Assembly (NCBI GenBank): GCA_020073665.1
Contig: JAIQEU010000005.1
Span: 1-64,000, forward strand
Source of the DNA: Terriglobia bacterium
GTDB lineage: Bacteria; Acidobacteriota; Terriglobia; Terriglobales; Acidobacteriaceae
DNA: 64,000 bases
Direction: 5' to 3'
The notes beneath the pieces were generated by a model that was not told the origin of the DNA, did not search any database, and worked only from the letters and a program-made list of their open reading frames with translations. How positions within the stretch are numbered: the stretch's first letter is position 1; each line of letters opens with the position of its first letter. Made by a program: the position numbers and the translations under genes. Positions 17,927 to 26,410 of this stretch are shown here, piece by piece.

Positions 17927-19024
17927 CTACTGATTCGACGTGATCGTCGAACTGGTCTTCGCATCTTTGCAGGCGGCGGCGTAGGAATCGAGTCCGCGAA
18001 CCACGGCAGCAAGCTGTTCCCCAATCAAGGCATGTCCGGCGGCGGTCGGGTGGACGTGATCGAGGAACAATCCTTTCGGGTCCTTCGCGCGCAGCACGGA
18101 AATCATGTTTACGATGGGAACATTGTTCTGTTGGGCAAAATCTGCCATGGCCTTCTGATAGGGGTGCGCTTCCGAGGTCTCGCCCTCGGACCCGAGCAGA
18201 AGGATCACCAGTTGCGAGTGGTGCGCTTCGGCCGCTTGCTTGGCCATCTTCAGACCATCTGTGAACTGTTCCACGTCTACCGTCTGATGTTCCTTGGCCG
18301 TGTCCCACGAGCCCTGCAGAAGGAGTTCGCGGAAGCGGTAGTACATCACCTGGCGCAACAGGTCTTCAATCAGGAAGTTGTACAGTGCACTGCGCCGGGC
18401 GACAGATTTCATTTCTACGCGGTGCAGCAACTGCTCACGTTCCTTTCCCTCAAGTCTCGCCAGGCGCTCAAACCCAGTGTTAAAGCTATAGGTGAGGATT
18501 ACCGCATCGGGCTGGTAGTTGTCGTCTAACACCTTCTTAAGACGTTCCGCTGCCAGCGCGTTGGGATAGGCGTTGACGCCTGCGTCTATGACCTGGAACT
18601 TGGTGTTGGAGCAACCGCTGGAGTTGAGTTGTTTTTCGAGCACGGCGCTGAAGGTGGAGTTGTCGTCCACGCCCCATCCCATGGTGACGGAATCGCCAAA
18701 GGTAAAGATGCGGTATTGCCCGCTCTGCTTCGGAGCCAAAGCCTCGGGGTAGCGAAAGCCATCGGGGCTGATGGTGATGGGCAGATGATTGGTCTCCGTG
18801 ATCTTGTGGGAACCGGGGACGGGGAGCCACAGCAGTTGGGGGTCCGGGCGATAGATTACGTACGACCCGTAGCCAAAGAAACGCAATCCGATTTCCAGGA
18901 GCAAGCAAATCGCCAGAAACCAGAGGATGCCGCGGAAGAGGCCCCTCAGGAAGCCACGCTTCTTGGGCTTGGATGAGACGGTGGTCGGCGCGGGGGTCAC
19001 AGTGCTAGCGGGAGTCACGGGCAA
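17927..19024 (-). CDS. membrane-anchored SGNH/GDSL-type hydrolase
   Basis: A 365-residue protein with a cytoplasmic Pro/Thr/Lys-rich start, one membrane segment (about 29-47), and an extracytoplasmic SGNH domain. Block I is FTFGDSVTMGWG, with the Ser nucleophile in GDS. Block V is DHVHPTAAGH, carrying the catalytic Asp and His. Such proteins act on acyl or other esters of carbohydrates, either removing or moving groups. It lies directly beside two carbamoyltransferases and an NRPS, so the substrate may be the decorated glycan. The start is TTG 19024 behind agagagag, or GTG 19018. Hydrolase versus transferase activity cannot be decided from sequence. Confidence 0.8.
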   Translation of the reverse strand: MPVTPASTVTPAPTTVSSKPKKRGFLRGLFRGILWFLAICLLLEIGLRFFGYGSYVIYRPDPQLLWLPVPGSHKITETNHLPITISPDGFRYPEALAPKQSGQYRIFTFGDSVTMGWGVDDNSTFSAVLEKQLNSSGCSNTKFQVIDAGVNAYPNALAAERLKKVLDDNYQPDAVILTYSFNTGFERLARLEGKEREQLLHRVEMKSVARRSALYNFLIEDLLRQVMYYRFRELLLQGSWDTAKEHQTVDVEQFTDGLKMAKQAAEAHHSQLVILLLGSEGETSEAHPYQKAMADFAQQNNVPIVNMISVLRAKDPKGLFLDHVHPTAAGHALIGEQLAAVVRGLDSYAAACKDAKTSSTITSNQ

Positions 19025-19064
19025 GAATCTCTCTCTGTCTTAGTTGGTGGATGTGGTTGGTCGA

Positions 19065-20789
19065 TCAGGAAGCCAGCCGCGCCGTGGACTGGCTCAAACC
19101 GGCCTTGGCGAGCACGAAGTTGTCGATGATCAGCGCGTCGATGCCGGAGCAGAAGTAGCTCCGCACGGCGTCGCGTGGCTTGACCACCATGGGTTCGCCG
19201 AACAGATTGAACGAGGTGTTCACCAGTACCGGCGCGGGTGCCTGCTCGCCGAAACGTCGGAGCAGACGCCAGAAGTGCAGGTTGGCATCTCTGGTCACAA
19301 CGTGCAGCCGCACCAGGTCTCCCGGAAGCATGAAGTCGCGAAACAGATCGACCGCCTCTGGCAGCACCTTCCCCAAGGTGTTCATGGAGCGGCAGAGGTG
19401 CGAGCACTGGAAGAAGCGGCCAGCGTCTTCCTCCGGCACGGCTAGCGCAAACGGCCGGAACCATTCCCGGTGCTTGATGAAGTCGTTGAGGTTCTCACGT
19501 ACATATAACGCCCACGGGGACGCCAGTATGCTGCGGTTCCCCAGCGAGCGCGGACCGAACTCCGTAGCTCCCTGATACCAGCCCACGATCTTGCCGGCCT
19601 GCAGCAGTTGCAAGGCCGCGTCCAGCTTGCGATCCTCGGTGGTCTGCAGCGAATAACGCACCTTGCAGTTATCCAGGACTTCTTTGATCTCCGACCGGCT
19701 GAAGGCGGGGCCCCAGTACGCCGCGGCTTGAGGTTCGCGGCGAGGGTTGCCGAAGGTTTCGTGCCAGGTCAACATCGCAGCTCCCATGGCACAACCGGCG
19801 TTGCCCGGGGCCGGAGGCACAAACAATTCATTCATGCCCAGCCGCTGCTCCAAGGTGGCAACCAGCAGCGTGTTCGACATCAGCCCGCCCGCCAGGCAGA
19901 CAGTGCTCACGTTCTCGCGATCACGGAAGAAGTCCACCAGGTCCGCCACCACGTCGGCAATCGCTTCCTGCAGGCTGCTGGCCAGGGCGCGGCGTTGGCT
20001 GTCATCTAGCTTCGCTTTGTCCTCGGGCAGGTCAAGCTGGCGATAAAACTTCGGGGAGAACGCCGGGGTTCCTGCCAGGCCCGGAGCGAAGAAGCTGCGG
20101 TTGAGATGGGGCAGGCAGCTTCCCGGGGCACGCAGCATCTCGAGGAAGGCCGATTTGTAGACCGGCTCGCCACCCAGGCTGAGCCACTGGGTCTTGTGCT
20201 CTTCTTTGTGCGCGGCAAAACCCAGCAACTCCGTGACCTGCGAGTACACCCAGGCGGGGGAGTTCGGGAACGCGATCCGGCGCAATACGCGAATCGCGTT
20301 GCCTTCCGCAATTGCCACCACCACCGAGTTGCCATCGCCTTCTTCGTCAATGGTGACGACCAGGGCGCGGTCGAACGGAGAAAGGAAATAGGCGTTCGCG
20401 GCGTGACACAGATGGTGTTCGAATCGCAGGTCGCGGCTGTTACCGTTGGACTGCCGCAATACGCGGAAGTGGCTCAAGTCCCGAACCAGGCTTCCCAGTT
20501 CGCTGGCGCCATGGTGGGCATAGGCCATCGGCGAAAACTGCGACAGCTTGGCTGGCAGCATGGATCGGCGCAACCAGCGTCGTACCGGGCTGGTAGCGAC
20601 CGCAATGGCATCGAGCTGGTGCCAGCTGGCCCCTGCCTGGGCAAGGCAGAATTGAATGGCCTTGTCCGGCACGCCGGCGACGGTGGATCGCTCCAGCTTG
20701 TCGTTTTCGATCGCGGCGACTACCTGGCCATCATTCAGCAGGGCAGCAGCCGTGTCGTGTTCGAACGAAGATATTCCGAGAATGAGCAT
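19065..20789 (-). CDS. O-carbamoyltransferase, NodU/TobZ/CmcH family (copy 1)
   Basis: A 574-residue enzyme that in this family moves a carbamoyl group from carbamoyl phosphate, through carbamoyl-AMP, to a hydroxyl of a sugar or antibiotic. It begins MLILGISSFEHDTAA. The Kae1-like domain has the metal-binding HHLCHAANAY and GLMSN; the C-terminal YrdC-like domain has GPRSLGNRSILA and NTSFNLFGEPMV. I chose ATG 20789 because family members start at this ILGIS segment; an upstream in-frame ATG would add 43 Arg-rich residues. It differs clearly from the second copy (21150-22937), so the two may act on different hydroxyls. Confidence 0.88.
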   Translation of the reverse strand: MLILGISSFEHDTAAALLNDGQVVAAIENDKLERSTVAGVPDKAIQFCLAQAGASWHQLDAIAVATSPVRRWLRRSMLPAKLSQFSPMAYAHHGASELGSLVRDLSHFRVLRQSNGNSRDLRFEHHLCHAANAYFLSPFDRALVVTIDEEGDGNSVVVAIAEGNAIRVLRRIAFPNSPAWVYSQVTELLGFAAHKEEHKTQWLSLGGEPVYKSAFLEMLRAPGSCLPHLNRSFFAPGLAGTPAFSPKFYRQLDLPEDKAKLDDSQRRALASSLQEAIADVVADLVDFFRDRENVSTVCLAGGLMSNTLLVATLEQRLGMNELFVPPAPGNAGCAMGAAMLTWHETFGNPRREPQAAAYWGPAFSRSEIKEVLDNCKVRYSLQTTEDRKLDAALQLLQAGKIVGWYQGATEFGPRSLGNRSILASPWALYVRENLNDFIKHREWFRPFALAVPEEDAGRFFQCSHLCRSMNTLGKVLPEAVDLFRDFMLPGDLVRLHVVTRDANLHFWRLLRRFGEQAPAPVLVNTSFNLFGEPMVVKPRDAVRSYFCSGIDALIIDNFVLAKAGLSQSTARLAS

Positions 20790-20821
20790 AGGTGTCCCGA
20801 CCGGGGGGTCCTGGGCACTAC

Positions 20822-21097
20822 CTAGTCGTCGTCGCCGCCGGCGTTGGCCAGTGCGTTCAGGTTCTTCAGCAACGGGCTCGCCTTGGTGACGAACTCGATG
20901 TGACCGCAATGGGCACACACCAGCATGGCATTCTGCCGGCTCACTCCGTAGGGCAGAAAACTGAAGCGCAGCAGGCGGTAGTCTTTCAGTTCGGTGTTAC
21001 AGCGCAGACATTTCGGTTTGTGAAGCGCGGTCTCTTCGAAATGCCAGGTCCCGGCTGGGACCGGCATTGCGTCAGAAACCACAGGTTGAGCTTTCAT
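20822..21097 (-). CDS. small zinc-ribbon protein between two carbamoyltransferases
   Basis: A 91-residue protein with two CxxC pairs (CLRC and CAHC, about residues 30-33 and 61-64) spaced as in a zinc ribbon. It has no membrane segment and an acidic C terminus (GGDDD). The start ATG 21097 has a clear aaggag site; an earlier ATG lacks one. No family is recognised. Its position between two carbamoyltransferase genes, with gaps of 32 and 52 bases, suggests an accessory part of the carbamoylation system, but that is only inference. Confidence 0.65.
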   Translation of the reverse strand: MKAQPVVSDAMPVPAGTWHFEETALHKPKCLRCNTELKDYRLLRFSFLPYGVSRQNAMLVCAHCGHIEFVTKASPLLKNLNALANAGGDDD

Positions 21098-21149
21098 GTG
21101 CACTCCTTGGCTGGCCGACTTGCACAATCACAGGTAAGGCGGAGATGCT

Positions 21150-22937
21150 TTAAACCAGAGACGACTTGTCGATAATGTAGTTTTCCAGCACCAGACTGTC
21201 CATCTCGCTGCGGGAAAACGTGCTGAACGCGTTCGCGGGGGTGGAGACAATGGGCTCACCCCTGAGATTGAACGAAGTGTTCAATACGATCGGTGTTCCG
21301 GTTGCCTGACCAAAGCGCTTGATCAGGTTGTAGTAGCGCGGGCTCTGCTCCTCGAACACCGTCTGCAGGCGGCCGGTGCCGTCCACGTGGGTAATTGCTG
21401 GCAGAACTTGCTTCTTGGACTCCTTGACCGGGACCACGTAGAGCATGTAGCGAGCCGGGTAGTGGTGCACGGCGTCGGGCAGATCGAAGTAAGCTTCCGC
21501 GCATTCTGCTACCACCGAGGGCGCGAACGGCCGGTAGGGCTCGCGGAACTTGATCTTCGTGTTGACAATATCTTTCATGGCGGGGTTGGTCGGGTCGGCG
21601 ATGATACTGCGGTTCCCGAGAGCGCGTGGCCCCCACTCAAACCTACCTTGGAACCAGCCGATGACTTTGCCACTTTGCAACCGTTGCACTACCTGGTCCA
21701 GCAACTGGTCTTCGTGATCAAAGTGCTGGTGCCTAATGTTGTTGTCCTTCACAAACGAACTTACTTCCCCGTTGCAGTAGGCCTGACCCCAGTAGGCGTG
21801 ATCCATGCGGAAATTGCGCGGCTTGCCCAGCAAGGTGTTGTAGGCCCAGAGAGCCGCACCCAGGGCGCCGCCCCCGTCGCCGGCTGCCGGCTGCACGTAA
21901 AGCTCTTCAAACGGAGTTTCGTTGAGGATGCGGGTGTTGGCCACGCTGTTCAGCGCTACGCCACCGGCAATGCATAAGCGCTTCATGCCGGTTTCCCGGT
22001 GTACGGCGTTGGCCATGCCGATCAGCAACTCTTCCGTCACCCGCTGGATGCTGGCGGCGATGTCGGCATAGTGCTGGTTCAGCTTGCACAGCTCTTTGTA
22101 ATTGGAAGGCTTGTCGCCGAAGTAGGGCGGGAACCCGGTGCCCTCGGTGAAGAAATTCAACTTAGTGGGTCGAGGTTCTCCAAAAAGCTGCACGAACTTG
22201 TTGTTAAAAGTCTTCTCTGTGGAATGATGGAAGGAGAAGTAATCCATGTCCAGCGAGAACGAGCCATCGCGGTTCTGCGTGACCAGCTTCCATACTTTAT
22301 CCACATAGCGTGGGACGCCATAGGGCGCCATGCCCATGACTTTGTATTCTCCCTCATTCACCTCAAAGCCAAGGAAGGCGGTAAATGCGCTATAGAGCAG
22401 GCCGATCGAGTGGGGAAATTCGATCTGCTTGTGCAGCTTAATGTCGTTGCCCTTGCCGACTCCGTAGGTTCCGGTCACCCATTCGCCGACGCCGTCCACG
22501 GTGAGAATCGCGGATTCGTCGAACGGCGAGCACAGGTAAGCGCTGGCTGCGTGAGACAGGTGGTGTTCGGAGAACAGCACCTTGTCTTTCTTGATGCCGA
22601 GCTCAGCTTCCAGCGTGGAGGCGACCCACAGCTTGTCGAGAATCCAGCTGATCATCGACTCGCGGAAGACTTTCCACGACTGCGGGTAGGTTTGCAGGAC
22701 AGTAGCCAGGATACGATCGAGCTTGCGGAATGGCTTCTCGAAGAAGACTACGTGGTCGAGGTCCTGGCCGGTGATTCCGGCCGTCTCCAGGCAAAACTTA
22801 ATGGCGTTACGCGGGAAGTCGTAATCATGCTTCTTGCGCGTAAAGCGTTCTTCTTCGGACGCAGCTACCAGCACGCCATCTTTCAACAGCGCGGCCGCGG
22901 CGTCGTGGTAGTAACAGGAAATCCCCAGAATGTACAA
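21150..22937 (-). CDS. O-carbamoyltransferase, NodU/TobZ/SxtI family (copy 2)
   Basis: A 595-residue carbamoyltransferase starting MYILGISCYYHDAAAALL. It has the metal-binding HHLSHAASAY, the nucleotide-site segments VDGVGEWVTG and AGGVALN, and the C-terminal GPRALGNRSIIADP and NTSFNLRGEPIV. The start is TTG 22937 with gggag upstream. The small membrane proteins at 24036-24275 and 24285-24464 recall SxtJ and SxtK, which accompany the carbamoyltransferase SxtI in saxitoxin clusters. The acceptor here is unknown; a sugar of the exopolysaccharide or of a glycolipid is likely from context. Confidence 0.9.
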   Translation of the reverse strand: MYILGISCYYHDAAAALLKDGVLVAASEEERFTRKKHDYDFPRNAIKFCLETAGITGQDLDHVVFFEKPFRKLDRILATVLQTYPQSWKVFRESMISWILDKLWVASTLEAELGIKKDKVLFSEHHLSHAASAYLCSPFDESAILTVDGVGEWVTGTYGVGKGNDIKLHKQIEFPHSIGLLYSAFTAFLGFEVNEGEYKVMGMAPYGVPRYVDKVWKLVTQNRDGSFSLDMDYFSFHHSTEKTFNNKFVQLFGEPRPTKLNFFTEGTGFPPYFGDKPSNYKELCKLNQHYADIAASIQRVTEELLIGMANAVHRETGMKRLCIAGGVALNSVANTRILNETPFEELYVQPAAGDGGGALGAALWAYNTLLGKPRNFRMDHAYWGQAYCNGEVSSFVKDNNIRHQHFDHEDQLLDQVVQRLQSGKVIGWFQGRFEWGPRALGNRSIIADPTNPAMKDIVNTKIKFREPYRPFAPSVVAECAEAYFDLPDAVHHYPARYMLYVVPVKESKKQVLPAITHVDGTGRLQTVFEEQSPRYYNLIKRFGQATGTPIVLNTSFNLRGEPIVSTPANAFSTFSRSEMDSLVLENYIIDKSSLV

Positions 22938-22962
22938 AGCGTTGTTCTCCCGTGGTATATCG

Positions 22963-24039
22963 TCAGCAGACGCCGGAATTGCCTTCTGCGCCTGCCGCCG
23001 CTATTTCAGACGAAGGTTTCGAAGCCCGATAGGCCTTCAACAGCCATAGCGGAGCAAACGAATAAATCATGACGACGATGGAATCGAACTTGCGCAATGC
23101 CCGGTACAGCAGCCGGTCTCTGAATTGCTCCAATGCCCCGGGCTTCTCCCCTGGCTCTGTCGCCCAGCGCTCGAGCAGCATCCAGTTGCTTCCGTATTTC
23201 TCCTGCCACAGCCGGCGGTAGCGGGCGATCTTCTGTTGAAGGGCTGGATCCAATGCCTGCTTGGGTTCGGCCTTGGCAACAATTTGATTGCCCATCACCA
23301 ATTCGTGTTGCGGGGCTTGGTCGATGGTGGAACGATCGGCGCCATCCAGTGATGCCATGCGTGAGTCGTAGGCAACGCCAAGAAACTGGCAAATGGCACG
23401 CATGGAGTCTTCCGGGCTTCCCACCAGGTCTTCATAGCGAAGCTGATGGACGGGAACGCCCGCAGCCACCAGGCGGTCACATTCCTGCTTGAGCGCCTCG
23501 CAGCCCAGCAGGCAGCGCAACATCATCCCCTTCTTGTCGAACCAGGGATCCTGGTGGACGGCGCGGGCGATGCTGCTGCAAATCTGTGCCGGACGGCGCC
23601 AGATCACGATGAAGCGGGCTCCAGGAAAATCGCGGGAAACCCCGGTGAGGTTGTCGAACCAGTTGGGAGATTTCTCTCCCCAGACGGCTGCTCCCCGGGC
23701 GCGAGCAAACTCCCGGTAGGCAGCCGCGGTGGCAGAGCGCACGTCAGCCGCGTCGGGAGCGATATGATCGCAGTCGATGCGATGGCGCTTCAGCGACTCG
23801 TTCCAGAAATCCCAGCGGGCGAGCCACTCAGACTTGTCGCGGCGCACCGAAAACAGGGGCCGCAACATGGGCAGGTCGCCTTCATAGAGCAAGGCGATCT
23901 GCGGATGCTGGTTGATCAGCGTGTACAGCAGCGAAGTACCCGACCGCCAGATCCCGACCACGAACACCGGTCCCTGCGAGGCCAGGGATTCGGGACCCAT
24001 CGGCGGAGAGGTCTCCACGGCCTTGGTGCTGGCGCTCAT
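22963..24039 (-). CDS. sulfotransferase family protein (PF13469-like)
   Basis: A 358-residue enzyme expected to move sulfate from PAPS to a hydroxyl. The 5'-phosphosulfate loop is FVVGIWRSGTSLLY (about residues 25-38), and a second PAPS-binding region reads FIVIWRRPAQICSSIARAV. ATG 24039 overlaps the stop of the preceding small membrane protein (ATGA), implying translational coupling; longer frames upstream overlap that gene and are not supported. It is the second sulfotransferase of the locus, only distantly like the one at 31334-32191. Confidence 0.82.
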   Translation of the reverse strand: MSASTKAVETSPPMGPESLASQGPVFVVGIWRSGTSLLYTLINQHPQIALLYEGDLPMLRPLFSVRRDKSEWLARWDFWNESLKRHRIDCDHIAPDAADVRSATAAAYREFARARGAAVWGEKSPNWFDNLTGVSRDFPGARFIVIWRRPAQICSSIARAVHQDPWFDKKGMMLRCLLGCEALKQECDRLVAAGVPVHQLRYEDLVGSPEDSMRAICQFLGVAYDSRMASLDGADRSTIDQAPQHELVMGNQIVAKAEPKQALDPALQQKIARYRRLWQEKYGSNWMLLERWATEPGEKPGALEQFRDRLLYRALRKFDSIVVMIYSFAPLWLLKAYRASKPSSEIAAAGAEGNSGVC

Positions 24040-24275
24040 TGGCGGCGCGCCCACTCCAGGTCGTAGGCCTCTTTGGGATGATCGAGCCAGGTCTCGGGCC
24101 GTTTCTTGATGCGCAACGGGTCGCCAAACAGCCGCACCATCAAACCAAATGGCATCACCAGGATGGCGTACATAATGGTCAGCAGCACGCGCGCCTGGAA
24201 GTTGCCGATCTTGTGCGCGATCTTGGTCCAAACCGCCCAGCCGCGCTTGATTGCCTGCCACATTGACTTGAACAT
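24036..24275 (-). CDS. small membrane protein of carbamoyltransferase loci (SxtJ-like)
   Basis: A 79-residue protein with a basic, Trp-rich N terminus, one hydrophobic segment (about 30-52), and a cytoplasmic tail containing GDPLRIKKRPETW and a terminal DLEWARRQ. Similar short proteins occur beside NodU-type carbamoyltransferases and DUF5989 genes. No biochemical function is known to me. It lies between the DUF5989 gene (9-base gap) and the sulfotransferase (4-base overlap), so the three are translated together. Confidence 0.65.
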   Translation of the reverse strand: MFKSMWQAIKRGWAVWTKIAHKIGNFQARVLLTIMYAILVMPFGLMVRLFGDPLRIKKRPETWLDHPKEAYDLEWARRQ

Positions 24276-24284
24276 GCGAGCTCC

Positions 24285-24464
24285 TTAAAACAGCGTGTAG
24301 ATGAACGGTGCGATAGCGGAGCTCTGGGCCAGGATCACTACCACGGCCAGCAAGAGAATCACGACAATCATGGGTACCATCCACCAGCGCTTGGTGCGGG
24401 AGAAAAAGCCGAGCAGTTCACCCGCGATGCCGAAGCGGCGAATGGTTCCTTGGATAAAATTCAT
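24285..24464 (-). CDS. DUF5989/SxtK-like single-span membrane protein
   Basis: A 59-residue protein: an amphipathic N terminus (MNFIQGTIRRFG), the segment ELLGFFSRTKRWWMVPM typical of DUF5989, one membrane span (about 32-50), and a short end APFIYTLF. The start ATG 24464 has ggagga a few bases upstream; a longer in-frame extension is not supported. The same trio of DUF5989, SxtJ-like and carbamoyltransferase is seen in other bacteria, as I recall, including sxtIJK. It may anchor the cytosolic carbamoyltransferase at the membrane; that is a guess. Confidence 0.7.
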   Translation of the reverse strand: MNFIQGTIRRFGIAGELLGFFSRTKRWWMVPMIVVILLLAVVVILAQSSAIAPFIYTLF

Positions 24465-24522
24465 TTCTTCCTCCAGAGAGATGTTAAAGAAATCTGAAAC
24501 TGGGATTGCGAGACGGATCGCG

Positions 24523-25326
24523 TTAACCGTAGAGCAATTCCGATTGTGGTGCGATGCCGCTAGTGTCGAACGAACGCAGTCCGGTTGCCTGCAGCAGGAG
24601 CAGCATGAGATAGGCCGGATTGAGCACCACGTAGCGGCCAAATAAACGCCGGGGTTCGACACTCAAGCGAAAAAACCACTCCAGGCCCGTACTCTGCATC
24701 CAGGAGGGTGCTTGCGGCAGTTCTCCGGCAAGGAAAGGAAACGCCGCGCCCACACACAGAATCGGCATGGGAAGCGCCTCCTGGAACTCGAAGCCGAACA
24801 CTTCCTGCCGCGGACATCCCAGACCCACGAACACAATGCGCGCCCCGGAAGAACGGATGCGTTCCGCGAGTTCTTCCTTCTCCGGCGGGAACAGGCGGCG
24901 GAACTTGGAAGGCTCCAAACCAACCACGTTCAGCTTCGGCCATAGCTTGCGCACCCTGCGCTGAAGTCCTTCGAGCACTACTGCGGTGCTTCCGTAAAAA
25001 TAGACGGGGAGACCTTCTTTTTCGGCCCGCGCGCAAACCAGCTTGGTCAGGTTGGGACCGTAGACGCGGTCTTTTAGGCCAGCACCATGCAGCAGATTCA
25101 TGGCCCAGCGTACGGGCTGGCCGTCGGGCACCACCAGGCTCAGATGATTGAGGCGGTACTTTTGCTCGTGATCGAGAACACCCGTCATCAACCCGTGTAC
25201 GGCCAGGGCCGAGACCGCGGCACTGCGACCTTCCTTGGCAGCACTGATGATGTGCTCGACCGCGCCTTCATAGTCGGCAACGTCGATCAGCACCCCCAAA
25301 ATGTTTACTTTGGCGCCGCGAATCAA
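24523..25326 (-). CDS. WecG/TagA/CpsF-family glycosyltransferase
   Basis: A 267-residue GT26-type enzyme that usually adds the second sugar to an undecaprenyl-diphosphate-linked sugar. Visible motifs are [10 protein letters not shown] at the start, [26 protein letters not shown] and [10 protein letters not shown]. The best start is TTG 25326, which overlaps the epimerase stop (TTGA) and has ggagg seven to eight bases upstream; an ATG inside the epimerase gene would add residues out of keeping with the family. A hydrophobic C-terminal stretch (about 236-255) suggests membrane association. Confidence 0.85.
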   Translation of the reverse strand: MIRGAKVNILGVLIDVADYEGAVEHIISAAKEGRSAAVSALAVHGLMTGVLDHEQKYRLNHLSLVVPDGQPVRWAMNLLHGAGLKDRVYGPNLTKLVCARAEKEGLPVYFYGSTAVVLEGLQRRVRKLWPKLNVVGLEPSKFRRLFPPEKEELAERIRSSGARIVFVGLGCPRQEVFGFEFQEALPMPILCVGAAFPFLAGELPQAPSWMQSTGLEWFFRLSVEPRRLFGRYVVLNPAYLMLLLLQATGLRSFDTSGIAPQSELLYG

Positions 25327-26393
25327 GCTGTCAGCCTCCAGCGCTCCACGTTCTTCTCGTAGATTTCCCGCAGGATGTGGGGTACGTCGTACTGCTGCCG
25401 CCAATTGGGGAAGTGGCCCTGGAAGCGGGCGAGATCACTGATCCACCAGATATGGTCGCCTTGACGGTTCTCGTCCTTGTAGGACCAGTCCAAAGGCTTG
25501 CCTGCAATCTGCTCGCACAGGTCAATGGCCTCGACCATGGAGCAGTTGCTGAAGCGCCCGCCGCCCATGTTGTAGACCTCGCCGGAGCGCGGGTTCTCGT
25601 AGAACGCATGGAACGCGCGGATCAGGTCATTGCTGTGAATATTGTCACGCACCTGCTTGCGCTTGTATCCGTATACCGTGTAGGGCGCGCCGGTGACCGT
25701 GCACTTCATGAGATATGCCAGGAAGCCATGCAGCCGGGTTCCGGAGTGGTTCGGCCCAGTCAAGCAGCCGCCACGGAAACACGCTGTCTTCATTCCGAAA
25801 TAGCGTCCATACTCCTGCACCAGCACGTCGGCTGCAACCTTGGAAGCGCCAAACAGGCTGTGCATGGTGTGGTCGATGCTCATGGTCTCGGGAATGCCCG
25901 CTTGGTAAGGATGGCCTTCCGCAATCTCCCAGCGAGTTTCCAGTTCAACCAGCGGCAAGCGGTTCGGCGTGTCGCCATAGACCTTATTGGTGGAGACGAA
26001 AATGAAAACCGCATCCGGACTATGTCGGCGGGTCGATTCCACCATGACCGACGTCCCGTTCGCGTTTACCGTGAAATCCACGAACGGTTCCGATGCGGCC
26101 CAATCATGCGACGGCTGCGCGGCGGTGTGGATGACCAACGAGATGTCGCGTCCGTAGCGCTGGAAGATGCGGCATATCTCTTGTTCGTTTCGAATATCCA
26201 CGTCGTAATGGGTGTAGCTGGGAATATCGTGTTTCAGTTGCTCGCGCTGCCAGGTGGTGGAGGCCTCCTCGCCAAAAAACTTGGCGCGCATATTGTTGTC
26301 GATACCCACGACGTCAAAGCCGAGGGCGGAAAAGTAGGCGGTTGCCTCCGAGCCCACCAGGCCAGCTGATCCTGTGATGATTGCTACGCTCAT
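25323..26393 (-). CDS. NAD-dependent epimerase, CDP-paratose 2-epimerase-like
   Basis: A 356-residue extended short-chain dehydrogenase/reductase. The NAD site is [12 protein letters not shown] at the N terminus. The blocks [25 protein letters not shown] and RQVRDNIHS are near signatures of proteins annotated as CDP-paratose 2-epimerase. The usual YxxxK Tyr is Phe here (LFGASK); I recall the same in close relatives, so catalysis may differ from classic RfbE. It probably supplies an epimerised nucleotide sugar for the glycan. ATG 26393 opens on the nucleotide-binding fold; upstream extension has no family features. Confidence 0.83.
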   Translation of the reverse strand: MSVAIITGSAGLVGSEATAYFSALGFDVVGIDNNMRAKFFGEEASTTWQREQLKHDIPSYTHYDVDIRNEQEICRIFQRYGRDISLVIHTAAQPSHDWAASEPFVDFTVNANGTSVMVESTRRHSPDAVFIFVSTNKVYGDTPNRLPLVELETRWEIAEGHPYQAGIPETMSIDHTMHSLFGASKVAADVLVQEYGRYFGMKTACFRGGCLTGPNHSGTRLHGFLAYLMKCTVTGAPYTVYGYKRKQVRDNIHSNDLIRAFHAFYENPRSGEVYNMGGGRFSNCSMVEAIDLCEQIAGKPLDWSYKDENRQGDHIWWISDLARFQGHFPNWRQQYDVPHILREIYEKNVERWRLTA

Positions 26394-26410
26394 TTGCGGT
26401 GTGCCTTGCG

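Noticed and set aside
22963-24384. Longer sulfotransferase frame starting at 24384
   Set aside because: The extra residues overlap two small membrane-protein genes in another frame and resemble no sulfotransferase.
24285-24662. Longer version (125 residues) of the DUF5989 gene
   Set aside because: The extension runs into the WecG-type gene on the same strand and has no family features; ATG 24464 has a good ribosome-binding site.
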